Assembly (NCBI RefSeq): GCF_021556435.1
Contig: NZ_JAKGCU010000001.1
Coordinates: forward strand, 434,001-498,000
From: Gordonia tangerina
GTDB taxonomy: Bacteria > Actinomycetota > Actinomycetes > Mycobacteriales > Mycobacteriaceae
Reading direction: 5' to 3'
Length of the DNA stretch: 64,000 bases
This document shows positions 15,969 through 23,313 of the stretch, piece after piece (the stretch's first letter is position 1; each line of letters opens with the position of its first letter). The translations under genes and the position numbers were made by a program. The notes beneath the pieces were generated by a model that did not search any database, had not been told where the DNA came from, and saw only the letters and a list, made by a program, of their open reading frames with translations.

Positions 15969-17613
15969 GAGTCAACTGTGTTCTGTTGGTTGCGTATTCG
16001 GAGGGGTCACGGGCAAAGCGAGACGATTCCGACCCGGCGGCCACGGGCATGTCCGGGGTGGTGTTCTCGGTGGCCTGCTCAAGCATCGAGGCGATCTTGG
16101 GCACGGCGATGACATCGAACTCCAGGGCGGTGGCACAGGCAGCATCGACGGGTCCGGGCCCGTAGGTGCGCACCAGGCCGAGCAGGGTATACACCGCCCG
16201 CACCCGAGACCATGGGCGCGGGTCATCGACGATACGGGCCGCGTAGAGCCCGATATGGGGGCCGTGATGTTCGCAGGTGGATTGCAGCTTGCTGATGTTG
16301 CGCAGCGCGTAGGCAGCCTTGTCCGCGGGGTAGTCGTGGGGGTCGGTGCTCTGCCCGCCGGCGGGCTGGCGCGGGTGTTGCTTGACCAACTCGCCGCGGT
16401 GATAGAACTTCACCGCTTCGCTGTCCAGGCGCACATCCAGTGTCGAGCCGATCCAGGTTTCGGGCAGCGAGTACAGTGCTTTGCCGACCGAGGCGTGAAA
16501 GTCTCTGTGCACCTTGACCTGTTTGAAGATCGGTACGTCGTAGTCGGCCGGTATCGGTAACAGGTGGGTGCGTTCGTCGGTGTCGAACAGCACCGCCGGC
16601 GCGGCGGCGGTGGTGCCGTGAATCCGCAGTCCCGCAGTGCTCTGGCACCATGCCACCGCGGCGGCCTGGGCATCGGGCAGGCTCGAGAATCGCTCACCGG
16701 CCCAAAAGTTGTTCTGCACGTAGTGGATGGTGCGTTCCACCCGCGGTTTGTCGGTTGGTGTGGCGACTCGGGCGGTGTCGGTGACGAACCCGGCATGCTG
16801 GCCGTAGTCCAACCAGCCCCGAGACAACCTCGGATTGAGGATGTCGGCCTGGGTGACAATAGGTTTCATGTTGTCCGGAATGATCACAGCGAACACTCCG
16901 CCGAAGAACTCCCACGCCGCTGAACAGCCCTCGAGGATCGCTGACAGGGTTTGGGTATGCGTCAGCCACACGAACGTATGCCGCGAGTACACGGCGGTGA
17001 ACACCAGCGCGAACACTTTGCGGCGCTTACCTGTTGACGCATCATCGAGCAGTCCGAGGTAACCGAAGTCGATCTGGCACTCCACCCCGGGATCCCCATC
17101 AGCCACCCGCACCGTGGTCGTGGTGCGTCGATACCCGCAGCACTCGGTCGCGAACCGCACCAGCGTCCGGTACGGGACCACACATCCCTGACGGGCGAGC
17201 AGGATGTGAATCTTGGTCACCGTCAACGGTTCTGGATTCTCCGGTGCCCCTCCCTTCACCCACTGCGTAATCTGTTCGGTGAACGGCACCAACGCTTCCC
17301 ACGCCTGACCATGCCCATTCGGCCGCGCCGGACGCACCCCGGCCACCACCGCACCGAGCAACTCATCGGTCAGTGCCGCCGCGCCGGCCTCACGTGTCAA
17401 CCCCGCCGCCTGCGCTGCCGCGATGTAGCGTCGCACCGTCTTCCTGTCGATACCCGCGCGCGCGGCGATCGTGCGCAGACCCGGCGCTGGTAACCCCACC
17501 GCCAGGCCCAACCACAACCGCAGGACTTCTCTGATCTCTTCCACTGCAACCTCCCGGTAGCCCATGCCGTTGGCCCCTTCCGTGAACATCGTCACGGCCG
17601 AGTCAACGGACAA
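15934..17613 (-). CDS. istA: IstA-type DDE transposase
   Basis: 559 residues. The N-terminal HTH region includes ARAGIDRKTVRRYIAAA. The DDE catalytic core is visible as QIDFGYLG (first Asp), IIPDNMKP (second Asp) and PRVERTIHYVQ (Glu), followed by the C-terminal Mu-type region. It cuts and joins IS ends together with IstB. The gene is complete. Its start at 17613 lies about 115 bp inside the right terminus, leaving room for promoter and transposase sites. Confidence 0.95.
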   Translation of the reverse strand: MSVDSAVTMFTEGANGMGYREVAVEEIREVLRLWLGLAVGLPAPGLRTIAARAGIDRKTVRRYIAAAQAAGLTREAGAAALTDELLGAVVAGVRPARPNGHGQAWEALVPFTEQITQWVKGGAPENPEPLTVTKIHILLARQGCVVPYRTLVRFATECCGYRRTTTTVRVADGDPGVECQIDFGYLGLLDDASTGKRRKVFALVFTAVYSRHTFVWLTHTQTLSAILEGCSAAWEFFGGVFAVIIPDNMKPIVTQADILNPRLSRGWLDYGQHAGFVTDTARVATPTDKPRVERTIHYVQNNFWAGERFSSLPDAQAAAVAWCQSTAGLRIHGTTAAAPAVLFDTDERTHLLPIPADYDVPIFKQVKVHRDFHASVGKALYSLPETWIGSTLDVRLDSEAVKFYHRGELVKQHPRQPAGGQSTDPHDYPADKAAYALRNISKLQSTCEHHGPHIGLYAARIVDDPRPWSRVRAVYTLLGLVRTYGPGPVDAACATALEFDVIAVPKIASMLEQATENTTPDMPVAAGSESSRFARDPSEYATNRTQLTLVPNPDNTIQE

Positions 17614-18010
17614 ATGAAGGGACCACCGACGCGACGCGCCGGTGGTCCCATAACTGGCAATCCAGGTGGTCCCATCCCCATGGCAAACAATCAGCCCAGG
17701 GTGGTCCCTTCACGGTGGCAAATGACAACCGGTCGACGTAACCGGACCGATCGGTCTGGATGAAGCACCAGCCGATCTGCCCAAGGTCGTAGTTGCAATC
17801 CGCGTCGGGGCGCAATTTCTCCCCACTGATCACGGCGGTCGCCTCAATGAAGTGCAGCGTTTCGCCCTCAGCGGCAGCAATCACCGATTCGAGCGTGGCA
17901 CGCGTGACCACCGGAGTCGCCCATCCGTTCCACGGTCTCCCGTAGCGAACAGCTGTCCATACGTGTTCCGGCTCGAACCCGTCGATCGTGAATTCGTTGA
18001 CGCGACACAT
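17603..18010 (-). CDS. Small unknown protein extended by IS insertion at its stop codon
   Basis: The frame from ATG 18010 reads MCRVNEFTIDGFEPEHVW and runs to TDRSGYVDR at the IS junction. Removing the IS and one ACCGG copy restores TAG directly after that Arg, so the original protein had about 91 residues. The insertion changed TAG to TTG, and the frame now runs about 44 codons into the IS to a stop at 17603, overlapping the istA 5' end by 11 bp. The family is unrecognised, although the Trp-rich NGWATPVVTRATLESVI style is common in small proteins of actinobacterial phages and ICEs. It is divergent from vsr. Confidence 0.65.
   Translation of the reverse strand: MCRVNEFTIDGFEPEHVWTAVRYGRPWNGWATPVVTRATLESVIAAAEGETLHFIEATAVISGEKLRPDADCNYDLGQIGWCFIQTDRSGYVDRLSFATVKGPPWADCLPWGWDHLDCQLWDHRRVASVVPSFVR
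17713..17727 (-). repeat. IS21-family terminal inverted repeat, right
   Basis: CGGTGGCAAATGACA on the plus strand, the exact inverse of the left terminus, followed by the ACCGG duplication. Confidence 0.92.
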
Positions 18011-18053
18011 ACCTCTTAGCCTACGGGCACGATCTGACATTAGGCTCAAGGTC

Positions 18054-18479
18054 GTGGCGGACCACCTTTCGCGCGAGGGACGGTCGCGCAACATGGCGGC
18101 AATCCGATCCAAGAACACGAAACCCGAGCTGGCACTGCGCGCGGCGCTGAGAGCAGCTGGTGCCACAGGCTATCGACTGCACCGCAAAGACCTCGCCGGG
18201 AGACCCGACCTCGCATTTATCCGGTGGAAGGTCGCGGTTTTCGTCGATGGCGTGTTCTGGCACGGGCACCCCGACCATTGGAATCCTGAGAAGGCGTCGT
18301 CCGAATACTGGCGAGCGAAGATTGCGCACAACATAGCCAGGGATCGTGTTGCGGACGCCGCACTCACCTCCGCCGGGTGGACAGTTGTGAGGGTATGGGA
18401 TACCGAGATCAAGAAGGACGTAAATAGTTGTGCAGCAAGAGTTCTCGATGCCCTGCATGCGAGTGGTTGGCGCGGCTAG
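18054..18479 (+). CDS. vsr: Very short patch repair endonuclease
   Basis: About 141 residues. Vsr-family signatures are present: SRNMAAIRSKNTKPELALR at the N-terminus, GYRLHRKDLAGRPDLAF with the catalytic Asp, FVDGVFWHGHPDHW with the zinc/active-site His residues, and GWTVVRVWDTEIKK near the end. Vsr nicks at T:G mismatches produced when 5-methylcytosine deaminates, so it accompanies C5 methylases. GTG start chosen; the frame extends upstream to 17988 without support. It converges with and overlaps the endonuclease gene by 4 bp. Confidence 0.92.
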   Translation: MADHLSREGRSRNMAAIRSKNTKPELALRAALRAAGATGYRLHRKDLAGRPDLAFIRWKVAVFVDGVFWHGHPDHWNPEKASSEYWRAKIAHNIARDRVADAALTSAGWTVVRVWDTEIKKDVNSCAARVLDALHASGWRG

Positions 18480-19336
18480 ACCGCTAAATCCAACGGAAGG
18501 TCGCTGATGTCACGCAGACGCTTACCATCCACGAGGATATGAAGCATACTGATCGCTTCATCGTTCTCGGTCTCGTGGACTGCGTCGACTAACTCTGGTA
18601 GCGCGAAGTGGTAGACCGTGTCGACATCGCCAGTACCAAGCGCCAGAGATGCGAGGCGGGATGGAGTCGGCTCCGCAGTAACCACGGCGATATGGGGAGT
18701 ACGACCCTTGCGGTTACGGATGATGTTAAGCGCTTCGGACCGTGCGTTCTGCGCTCTATCCGACCTCAATGTCCACTTGCATGACACGATCGCGTGGACG
18801 ATCGGTCGCGGCTGATTGCTCGCGCGAATCACCGCGTGGCGCGCGCTGCCGTCATCGACCAGGTAATCGTGCGCATTGATTTCATCGTCGGACTCAGGGT
18901 GCCGAAGAACGAGCACGTCGGGACTGATGTCGTACGAGTTTCCCAGCACTGACTGTAGTGTCGGGTCGGCGTCTATGGCGTTCGCCAGGTCATCCAGGTG
19001 CGTGTAAGGCTCGTACTTTGCGATTTGGTACGTTCCGCGTGATCCCCCGACGTTCATCACCTCCCAGGTGCCAGGGCGAAGCGTGCCCAGGTGAGGAAAA
19101 GTGGCACCGATGAATCCGGCGACAGCCCCCTCGAACTGCTTTCCGGCGCGCTGTCCATCTAGCTTGCGCTCAGCGGTACCTGCTCCAAGGCGTTCAGCGA
19201 TGTTCAGAGCAATTGCCCTGCTAGTCCGCTGAGAAGCGTCGGCGTTGGACGCTACGCCCCCCGACACCGATAGCGTGTGATCACGGACCAGACGCTGGTA
19301 AAAGCTCCGCCGTTCCCCTGAAATCAGAGATATCAC
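18476..19336 (-). CDS. NgoMIV-type restriction endonuclease (predicted GCCGGC)
   Basis: 286 residues, the same length as NgoMIV and with the same residue layout as I recall it: Asp140 in SPDVLV, S185-C186-K187 in the SCK motif, Glu201 in RSEAL, Glu69 in QFEG, and the near-identical C-terminal KRLRDISDLPLDLAV. The segment RSDRAQNARSEALNIIRNRK is the family's most conserved part. It would cut unmethylated GCCGGC as a tetrameric type IIF enzyme. The ATG overlaps the methylase stop by 4 bp, so methylase is translated first. Specificity is inferred from the family. Confidence 0.93.
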   Translation of the reverse strand: MISLISGERRSFYQRLVRDHTLSVSGGVASNADASQRTSRAIALNIAERLGAGTAERKLDGQRAGKQFEGAVAGFIGATFPHLGTLRPGTWEVMNVGGSRGTYQIAKYEPYTHLDDLANAIDADPTLQSVLGNSYDISPDVLVLRHPESDDEINAHDYLVDDGSARHAVIRASNQPRPIVHAIVSCKWTLRSDRAQNARSEALNIIRNRKGRTPHIAVVTAEPTPSRLASLALGTGDVDTVYHFALPELVDAVHETENDEAISMLHILVDGKRLRDISDLPLDLAV

Positions 19337-20289
19337 GCTACAACCTGGAGATTCGCCTTCTTGCCAGCGTCAATGACCTTCTTAATCTGCTTACCGACTG
19401 CCTGGGCGACCGGAGGAGGGAAAGCGTTACCCACCTGCCGGTAAGCGTTGGTCTTTCGACCCGTGATCTCCCACGAATCAGGAAACCCTTGGATCCGCGC
19501 AGCCATGCGAACCGTCAGACGCGGCATCCCGACAAAGCCGGGCTCAGGAGACTCTTCCGCAAGGGTTTTGCCGTTGACGCCCAGCATCTCCCATGCGCGA
19601 CGCGCGCGCGTAGGACCAAGGTCAGGACCACCGTGCTTCTTCGAGCCTCCGACGAGCGTCGGCGCGATCGCGTTTGCTCTCTCCGCCCACTCGTCGGCGC
19701 CCTCCCAACCGTTGGCTGCCATGAGGTCCTTCAAGCACTCCCCGACAGTGGGTGCGTCTTTCTTCTGCGGCGTAGGCCACTCGAACTCCGGCAGTTCTTC
19801 CTTAACCGCGACGAAAATCACACGAGGGCGCAGCTGCGGCACGCCGAAGTCTGATGCGTTGAGGAGCTTCCATCCAGGTCTGTAACCAAGATCCTTCAGC
19901 TGCTGTTCGACCTCGGTCCGGTATGTCTCGAACACAATGTCGAGCAGACCGCGGACGTTCTCCAGCATGACTGCCTGCGGCTCCAGCGCTTCGACCAGTT
20001 CGATCGCACGCGGAAACAGGTCGCGCTCGTCATCTGATCCGAGTTGCTTGCCCGCCTTAGAGAAGGGAGGACATGGAACTCCGCCCGCCAATAGGTCAAC
20101 ACCCTTGTAGGGGGTGGGGTCCCAGGTGAGCAGGTCTTCCTCGTGAACCGTCCATTTCGGGCGATTCGTGCGCAGCGTCTCGCAGGCATGCTTGTCCAAT
20201 TCGACAACCGCCCGGTGCTTGAAGCCCGCCTTCTCCAAACCGAGAGCCTGTCCCCCGGCTCCTGTGCAGATCTCAACCGAAGTCAGCAC
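19333..20289 (-). CDS. DNA (cytosine-5) methyltransferase of the NgoMIV-like system
   Basis: 318 residues with the ordered C5-methylase motifs: SAM loop EICTGAGGQALGLE (I), GGVPCPPFS with catalytic Cys73 (IV), MLENVRG (VI), QLRPRVIFVA (VIII) and RQVGNAFPPPVA (X). A variable target-recognition region lies around residues 190-250. It methylates C in the same site cut by the downstream endonuclease, protecting the element and its host. It is the first gene of the R-M operon, divergent from the HNH gene. Confidence 0.95.
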   Translation of the reverse strand: MLTSVEICTGAGGQALGLEKAGFKHRAVVELDKHACETLRTNRPKWTVHEEDLLTWDPTPYKGVDLLAGGVPCPPFSKAGKQLGSDDERDLFPRAIELVEALEPQAVMLENVRGLLDIVFETYRTEVEQQLKDLGYRPGWKLLNASDFGVPQLRPRVIFVAVKEELPEFEWPTPQKKDAPTVGECLKDLMAANGWEGADEWAERANAIAPTLVGGSKKHGGPDLGPTRARRAWEMLGVNGKTLAEESPEPGFVGMPRLTVRMAARIQGFPDSWEITGRKTNAYRQVGNAFPPPVAQAVGKQIKKVIDAGKKANLQVVA

Positions 20290-20317
20290 CCGTCCACCCT
20301 TCGCATAGTTACAAACA

Positions 20318-20330
20318 CCCTAATTTAGGG
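20318..20330. promoter_or_regulatory. Inverted repeat between the methylase and HNH genes
   Basis: CCCTAA-T-TTAGGG, a perfect 6-bp inverted repeat with one central base in the 114-bp divergent gap. The AT-rich stretch CATAGTTACAAA adjoins it. It is a plausible operator or -10 overlap controlling the restriction-modification operon; no controller gene is obvious. Confidence 0.4.
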
Positions 20331-20403
20331 GGTAGGTAGGACAAGCAAGGCGCGCAGCGTGTCTCTCGTCCCGTCGCGACGTCTACTGGCATGCTTCGAC
20401 AAC

Positions 20404-21186
20404 ATGACGAGCGGCACGCCGATAGACCCGGATGACCCGATCGCCCCCGACAGACGCCCATGGTGGAAGCCGCGCAAGCGGCTAGACATGAACCGGGAGA
20501 TGAGCGGGCAACACCTCATAGCTGCGTACCTATGGCACAACCGCAAAATTGGCGAGGTCTTCACAATGCGCGAGTTGCGGGTCGCGATTGGCGAAGACGG
20601 TAAGCCAAATGACGATGAGCACTTGAATCGACGCCTGCGAGCGCTGAAGGACCAAGGGTGGCTGTTTAGCTCGTACAAGAGCCGGGAAGGGCAAAACGTC
20701 GAGGATTACATCCTGGACGCCAAAGGGGCAAGGACCTGGCTAGGGGAGAAGGTCGCCAAACGCGATGCGGTTTCGGCAAAAACGCGTCGGGAGGTGTTTG
20801 AGCGCGACGGGAACCGCTGCGTCATCTGCGGGCGAGGTGCGGGCGAACCTTATGACGAGGATCAACCCGAAGTGACCGCACGTCTGACCATCGGTCACCG
20901 TGTCGCTGGCGCACGGCTAGCCGACGCTAGCGCTGACAACCTGCGCACGGAGTGCGCACGGTGCAACGAACCCGTGAACGACTCGCCACCAGACCCAGAG
21001 ACCTACCGTGCAGTGATGGCGGAGGTCAGGCGGTTACCAAGCGCGGAGCGGCGCAGACTTCTCGAATGGATCGACGCGGGCTGGCGACTACCCACGAAGA
21101 CTGACCAGATATGGGATCGTGTCCGTCGACTCGCAGTCAGCGAGAAGAAGCACGTAGCGGAGGAACTGCGAAACGGTCTCACCTGA
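20404..21186 (+). CDS. HNH endonuclease with N-terminal winged-helix-like region
   Basis: About 260 residues from ATG 20404 (a GTG at 20359 is possible). The N-terminal half (about residues 30-105) looks like a DNA-binding fold with HLNRRLRALKDQGWLFSSYKS. The C-terminal HNH nuclease domain starts RREVFERDGNRCVICGRG and continues TIGHRVAGARLADASADNLRTECARCNEPV, with CxxC and CxxC pairs for zinc and the conserved His and Asn. Genes of this kind often travel with type II R-M systems. A role as a methyl-dependent or accessory restriction enzyme is inference. The probable PD-(D/E)XK nuclease follows 21 bp later. Confidence 0.8.
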   Translation: MTSGTPIDPDDPIAPDRRPWWKPRKRLDMNREMSGQHLIAAYLWHNRKIGEVFTMRELRVAIGEDGKPNDDEHLNRRLRALKDQGWLFSSYKSREGQNVEDYILDAKGARTWLGEKVAKRDAVSAKTRREVFERDGNRCVICGRGAGEPYDEDQPEVTARLTIGHRVAGARLADASADNLRTECARCNEPVNDSPPDPETYRAVMAEVRRLPSAERRRLLEWIDAGWRLPTKTDQIWDRVRRLAVSEKKHVAEELRNGLT

Positions 21187-21207
21187 TTGCCGGAGGAAGA
21201 ATTGCGA

Positions 21208-21816
21208 ATGCCTGAGGACCGTGAACAGGTCGATGTACCTACACACGGAGAGGATGCTGCGCCCACAAGACCGATAACCACCGCGTTGCGTGCAGCAGTC
21301 GAGTTCGCGCTCTACGAGCCGGGCAAGTGTGATGAGCGCACAGTAGAGTCCCTACTTTGGGGCGCACTTGGCGAATCACCCGATCTAGCACAGGCTTTGA
21401 CTGGTCGCCGCGACCTCATCTTCCGTCTCGGGATGAAAGACCGAGGCGACATCGCCGGTCTCCCAGATGAAATGACGCATGATGCCGCCGTTGTCATCGA
21501 GGTCAAACTCCGTGCGGCGTTCAATTGGCGTGAGGCAACTGACCGATCACAACTCGACGCCTACGCCGATCGCAGCCCTAACGCGATGCTGATTCTGGTC
21601 GCGTCGGACAAGTCGATCAAGGACTTCCACGCGCGTGGGACAGGCAAGTACCACGCGAATGGCTCGCGGGAGTTTGAGTCCTACGACCGATGGGCTGAGA
21701 ACATCGTGCCACTTGGCGACCTGCTCAAGATGCTCATCAACGTGTTGAAAGGCAGTCCGCCGGACCTATCCGCAGAGACTGTCGGACGCATCGTGGCACG
21801 AAAGGGTGAGCAGTAG
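21208..21816 (+). CDS. Probable PD-(D/E)XK-type nuclease, family unknown
   Basis: 202 residues. The core HDAAVVIEVKLRAAFNW (about residues 95-112) fits the D...(D/E)xK nuclease pattern, with a Gln/Tyr-containing helix (RSQLDAYADRSPN) after it, as in Mrr/RecB-like folds. The N-terminal region has a helical segment ending in WGALGESPDLAQALTG. I chose ATG 21208 because GGAGGAAG lies 9 nt upstream; a TTG at 21187 precedes that site. It probably forms an operon with the HNH gene. The target is unknown. Confidence 0.65.
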   Translation: MPEDREQVDVPTHGEDAAPTRPITTALRAAVEFALYEPGKCDERTVESLLWGALGESPDLAQALTGRRDLIFRLGMKDRGDIAGLPDEMTHDAAVVIEVKLRAAFNWREATDRSQLDAYADRSPNAMLILVASDKSIKDFHARGTGKYHANGSREFESYDRWAENIVPLGDLLKMLINVLKGSPPDLSAETVGRIVARKGEQ

Positions 21817-21891
21817 GGACACACGCGCGCAAGTCTTCTGCGCTGTGGACAGGTCCGCGGTCAATGCGCGGGAGTCGATTACCGTTACCCT

Positions 21892-22053
21892 GTGACTGAC
21901 GAGCCCTCGCCACCGCCCGGTTTCTGGGAGAACCTCCATGCGCTGCTCCATCACGAACGTGAACTGTGGGAAGCAGGAATCGACCCTCCCCACTGGTGGC
22001 GAGCCGACCGCACCGAGGAGCCCAGTCGAGCCGGCGATTTGGACCCGCAGTGA
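21892..22053 (+). CDS. Small 53-residue hypothetical protein
   Basis: GTG start, MTDEPSPPPGFWENLHAL to a TGA at 22051-22053. Pro- and Trp-rich with a His/Glu helix and an HWWRADRTEE segment. Codon third positions are GC-rich as in neighbouring genes. It has no Shine-Dalgarno site, but TTACCGTTACCCT directly upstream could be a -10 of a leaderless transcript. The only GCCGGC I found in the element outside the IS lies in its 3' end (22030-22035). Function unknown. Confidence 0.5.
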   Translation: MTDEPSPPPGFWENLHALLHHERELWEAGIDPPHWWRADRTEEPSRAGDLDPQ

Positions 22054-22076
22054 AAATCGTTATCCAGCAACAAGAA

Positions 22077-22628
22077 TCAGCTTGCTGCTCGGTAGTTGTA
22101 GACCGTCTGTCGGGTAACGCCGAGATCGCGCGCGACCTGAGTGACGGACGCGCCCGCAGCGAGGCGCTCGGTCATCTCCGCGATTTGCTCAGCGGAGAGT
22201 GCGGGCTTGCGCCCCCTGTAAGCCCCACGCTTCCTAGCCTTCGCGATCCCCTCAGCCTGACGCTCACGGATGGTCGCCAGCTCGAACTCCGCCACGGCAC
22301 CGAGCATCTGCAGGAGTAGCCTGCTCATCGGGTTGTCATCACCAGTGAAGCGAAGACCTTGTGTGACGACCTCCACGGTGACCCCAGCGGTGTTTAGATC
22401 GCCAATGATTGTCTGAAGATCAACCACGTTTCGAGCAAGCCGGTCAAGCGAATGTACGAACACCGTGTCGCCCTCACGCGCGTAGTCCATAAGCGCTTCA
22501 AGTTGGGCGCGGTCGCGGGTCCGACCACTCGCCTTATCGGTGAATGCCTTGTCCAACTCGACCCCATCCAGTTGGCGCGCGGTGTTCTGTTCCACCGTGC
22601 TGACCCGGATGTATCCAATGCGCGCCAT
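22077..22628 (-). CDS. Small serine resolvase/invertase
   Basis: 183 residues from ATG 22628 (MARIGYIRVST, AAGGA upstream); the frame is open to 22685. Resolvase-family domain with catalytic Ser10 in YIRVST, the FVHSLDRLARN and QMLGAVAEFELATIRERQ segments of the dimer helix, and a C-terminal HTH (ASVTQVARDLGVTRQTVYNY). It probably resolves multimers or cointegrates of the circular element at the res-like sites immediately upstream. It is distinct from the large integrase. Confidence 0.92.
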   Translation of the reverse strand: MARIGYIRVSTVEQNTARQLDGVELDKAFTDKASGRTRDRAQLEALMDYAREGDTVFVHSLDRLARNVVDLQTIIGDLNTAGVTVEVVTQGLRFTGDDNPMSRLLLQMLGAVAEFELATIRERQAEGIAKARKRGAYRGRKPALSAEQIAEMTERLAAGASVTQVARDLGVTRQTVYNYRAAS

Positions 22629-22652
22629 GATGCAATCCTTGCTGATCGGAAG

Positions 22653-22786
22653 TGTCAATTTAGAGTCTAAGCTCTCAGTAGACACATGTCAAATATATGG
22701 AAACCGGACCCTAATTTGACAAGCTCACCTGCAGTGGGTCATTGGCGAGGAAGTGTCAATTTGGGAGTACCCCAGATGGACGGACA
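22653..22786. other. Candidate res site with three TGTC...GACA subsites
   Basis: Directly upstream of the resolvase are three segments bounded by TGTC and GACA: 22653-22684 (32 bp), 22687-22721 (35 bp) and 22754-22786 (33 bp). Their half-sites read TGTCAATTT, TGTCAAATA/AATTTGACA and TGTCAATTT, resembling the TGTC half-site of Tn3/gamma-delta resolvases. Three subsites beside the resolvase gene is the classical res organisation, and binding would also autoregulate the gene. The last subsite reaches to 3 bp before the stop of the HTH gene. Confidence 0.65.
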
Positions 22787-22788
22787 GT

Positions 22789-23313
22789 TCATTCATCCTC
22801 CACAAGCGCCCGATCCACCGTCAGCCCACGCCGAAACGCATCACGCCGGATTGCCGCTGCCATCCGCTGAGCCGTAAGGCGGCGAACCGCGCGTCGGATC
22901 AAACCCCGCCCATGATCGCCAGTGGGATCGAGCGAAAAAGCGGCAGTAGCCACGCGCCGCTGCCAGGGGCGGAGGCGGGGGGTGTCGGGATCCTCATCCC
23001 CAGTCAATGCGAGTGCAGCGGCGAAAACTTCATCGCGGTGGGGCGGGTAGCGCGTGGTCAGAACCCGGCGCTGCCCCAGGATGTCAATGGTCGGCAAGGT
23101 ACCGCGTGCGATCCGCGCATGGATCGCCCCCGGAGTTACGAGTAGTCGCTCCGCCGCTTCTGCAATAGTCGCGCTTGCCGCGATTTGCGCTGCGAGCCTT
23201 GGAATTTCGGAGTACGGCACGCGCTTCGGGCGCGGAGTCTCCGGGGTCACGCCGAGCATCGCGGCGACAGCGATGGCTGGCGCGAGGTCGTCCCGAGTGG
23301 GGTTCGTGTTCAT
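22789..23313 (-). CDS. HTH protein, possible excisionase or transfer regulator
   Basis: 174 residues. The central segment TIAEAAERLLVTPGAIHARIARG followed by LPTIDILGQRRVL (about residues 48-85) looks like a MerR/excisionase-type winged helix. A basic, Arg-rich C-terminus follows (RRAVRRLTAQRMAAAIRRDAF). Its start overlaps the traB stop in ATGA, so it is the last gene of the transfer operon. It is a candidate recombination directionality factor or copy-number regulator; neither is shown. Confidence 0.6.
   Translation of the reverse strand: MNTNPTRDDLAPAIAVAAMLGVTPETPRPKRVPYSEIPRLAAQIAASATIAEAAERLLVTPGAIHARIARGTLPTIDILGQRRVLTTRYPPHRDEVFAAALALTGDEDPDTPRLRPWQRRVATAAFSLDPTGDHGRGLIRRAVRRLTAQRMAAAIRRDAFRRGLTVDRALVEDE

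Larger units (their letters stand above)
15067..17727. mobile_element. IS21-family insertion sequence with 5-bp target duplication
   Basis: 2661 bp. Both ends begin TGTCATTTGCCACCG (15067-15081 and, inverted, 17713-17727). Subterminal copies of GGGACCACC and CCTGGATTGCCA near both ends are the multiple transposase sites usual for IS21. The flanks carry an ACCGG duplication (15062-15066 and 17728-17732). It encodes IstA and IstB, both intact, so it may be active. The insertion hit the stop codon of a small element gene. Confidence 0.95.

Noticed and set aside
18054..18479. Vsr as a homing or transposon endonuclease
   Set aside because: Motifs and the adjacent C5 methylase fit mismatch repair Vsr.
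22653..22786. TGTC/GACA blocks as replication iterons
   Set aside because: Spacing of 32-35 bp in inverted pairs beside a resolvase fits res better; the Rep is of rolling-circle type and its candidate origin is elsewhere.
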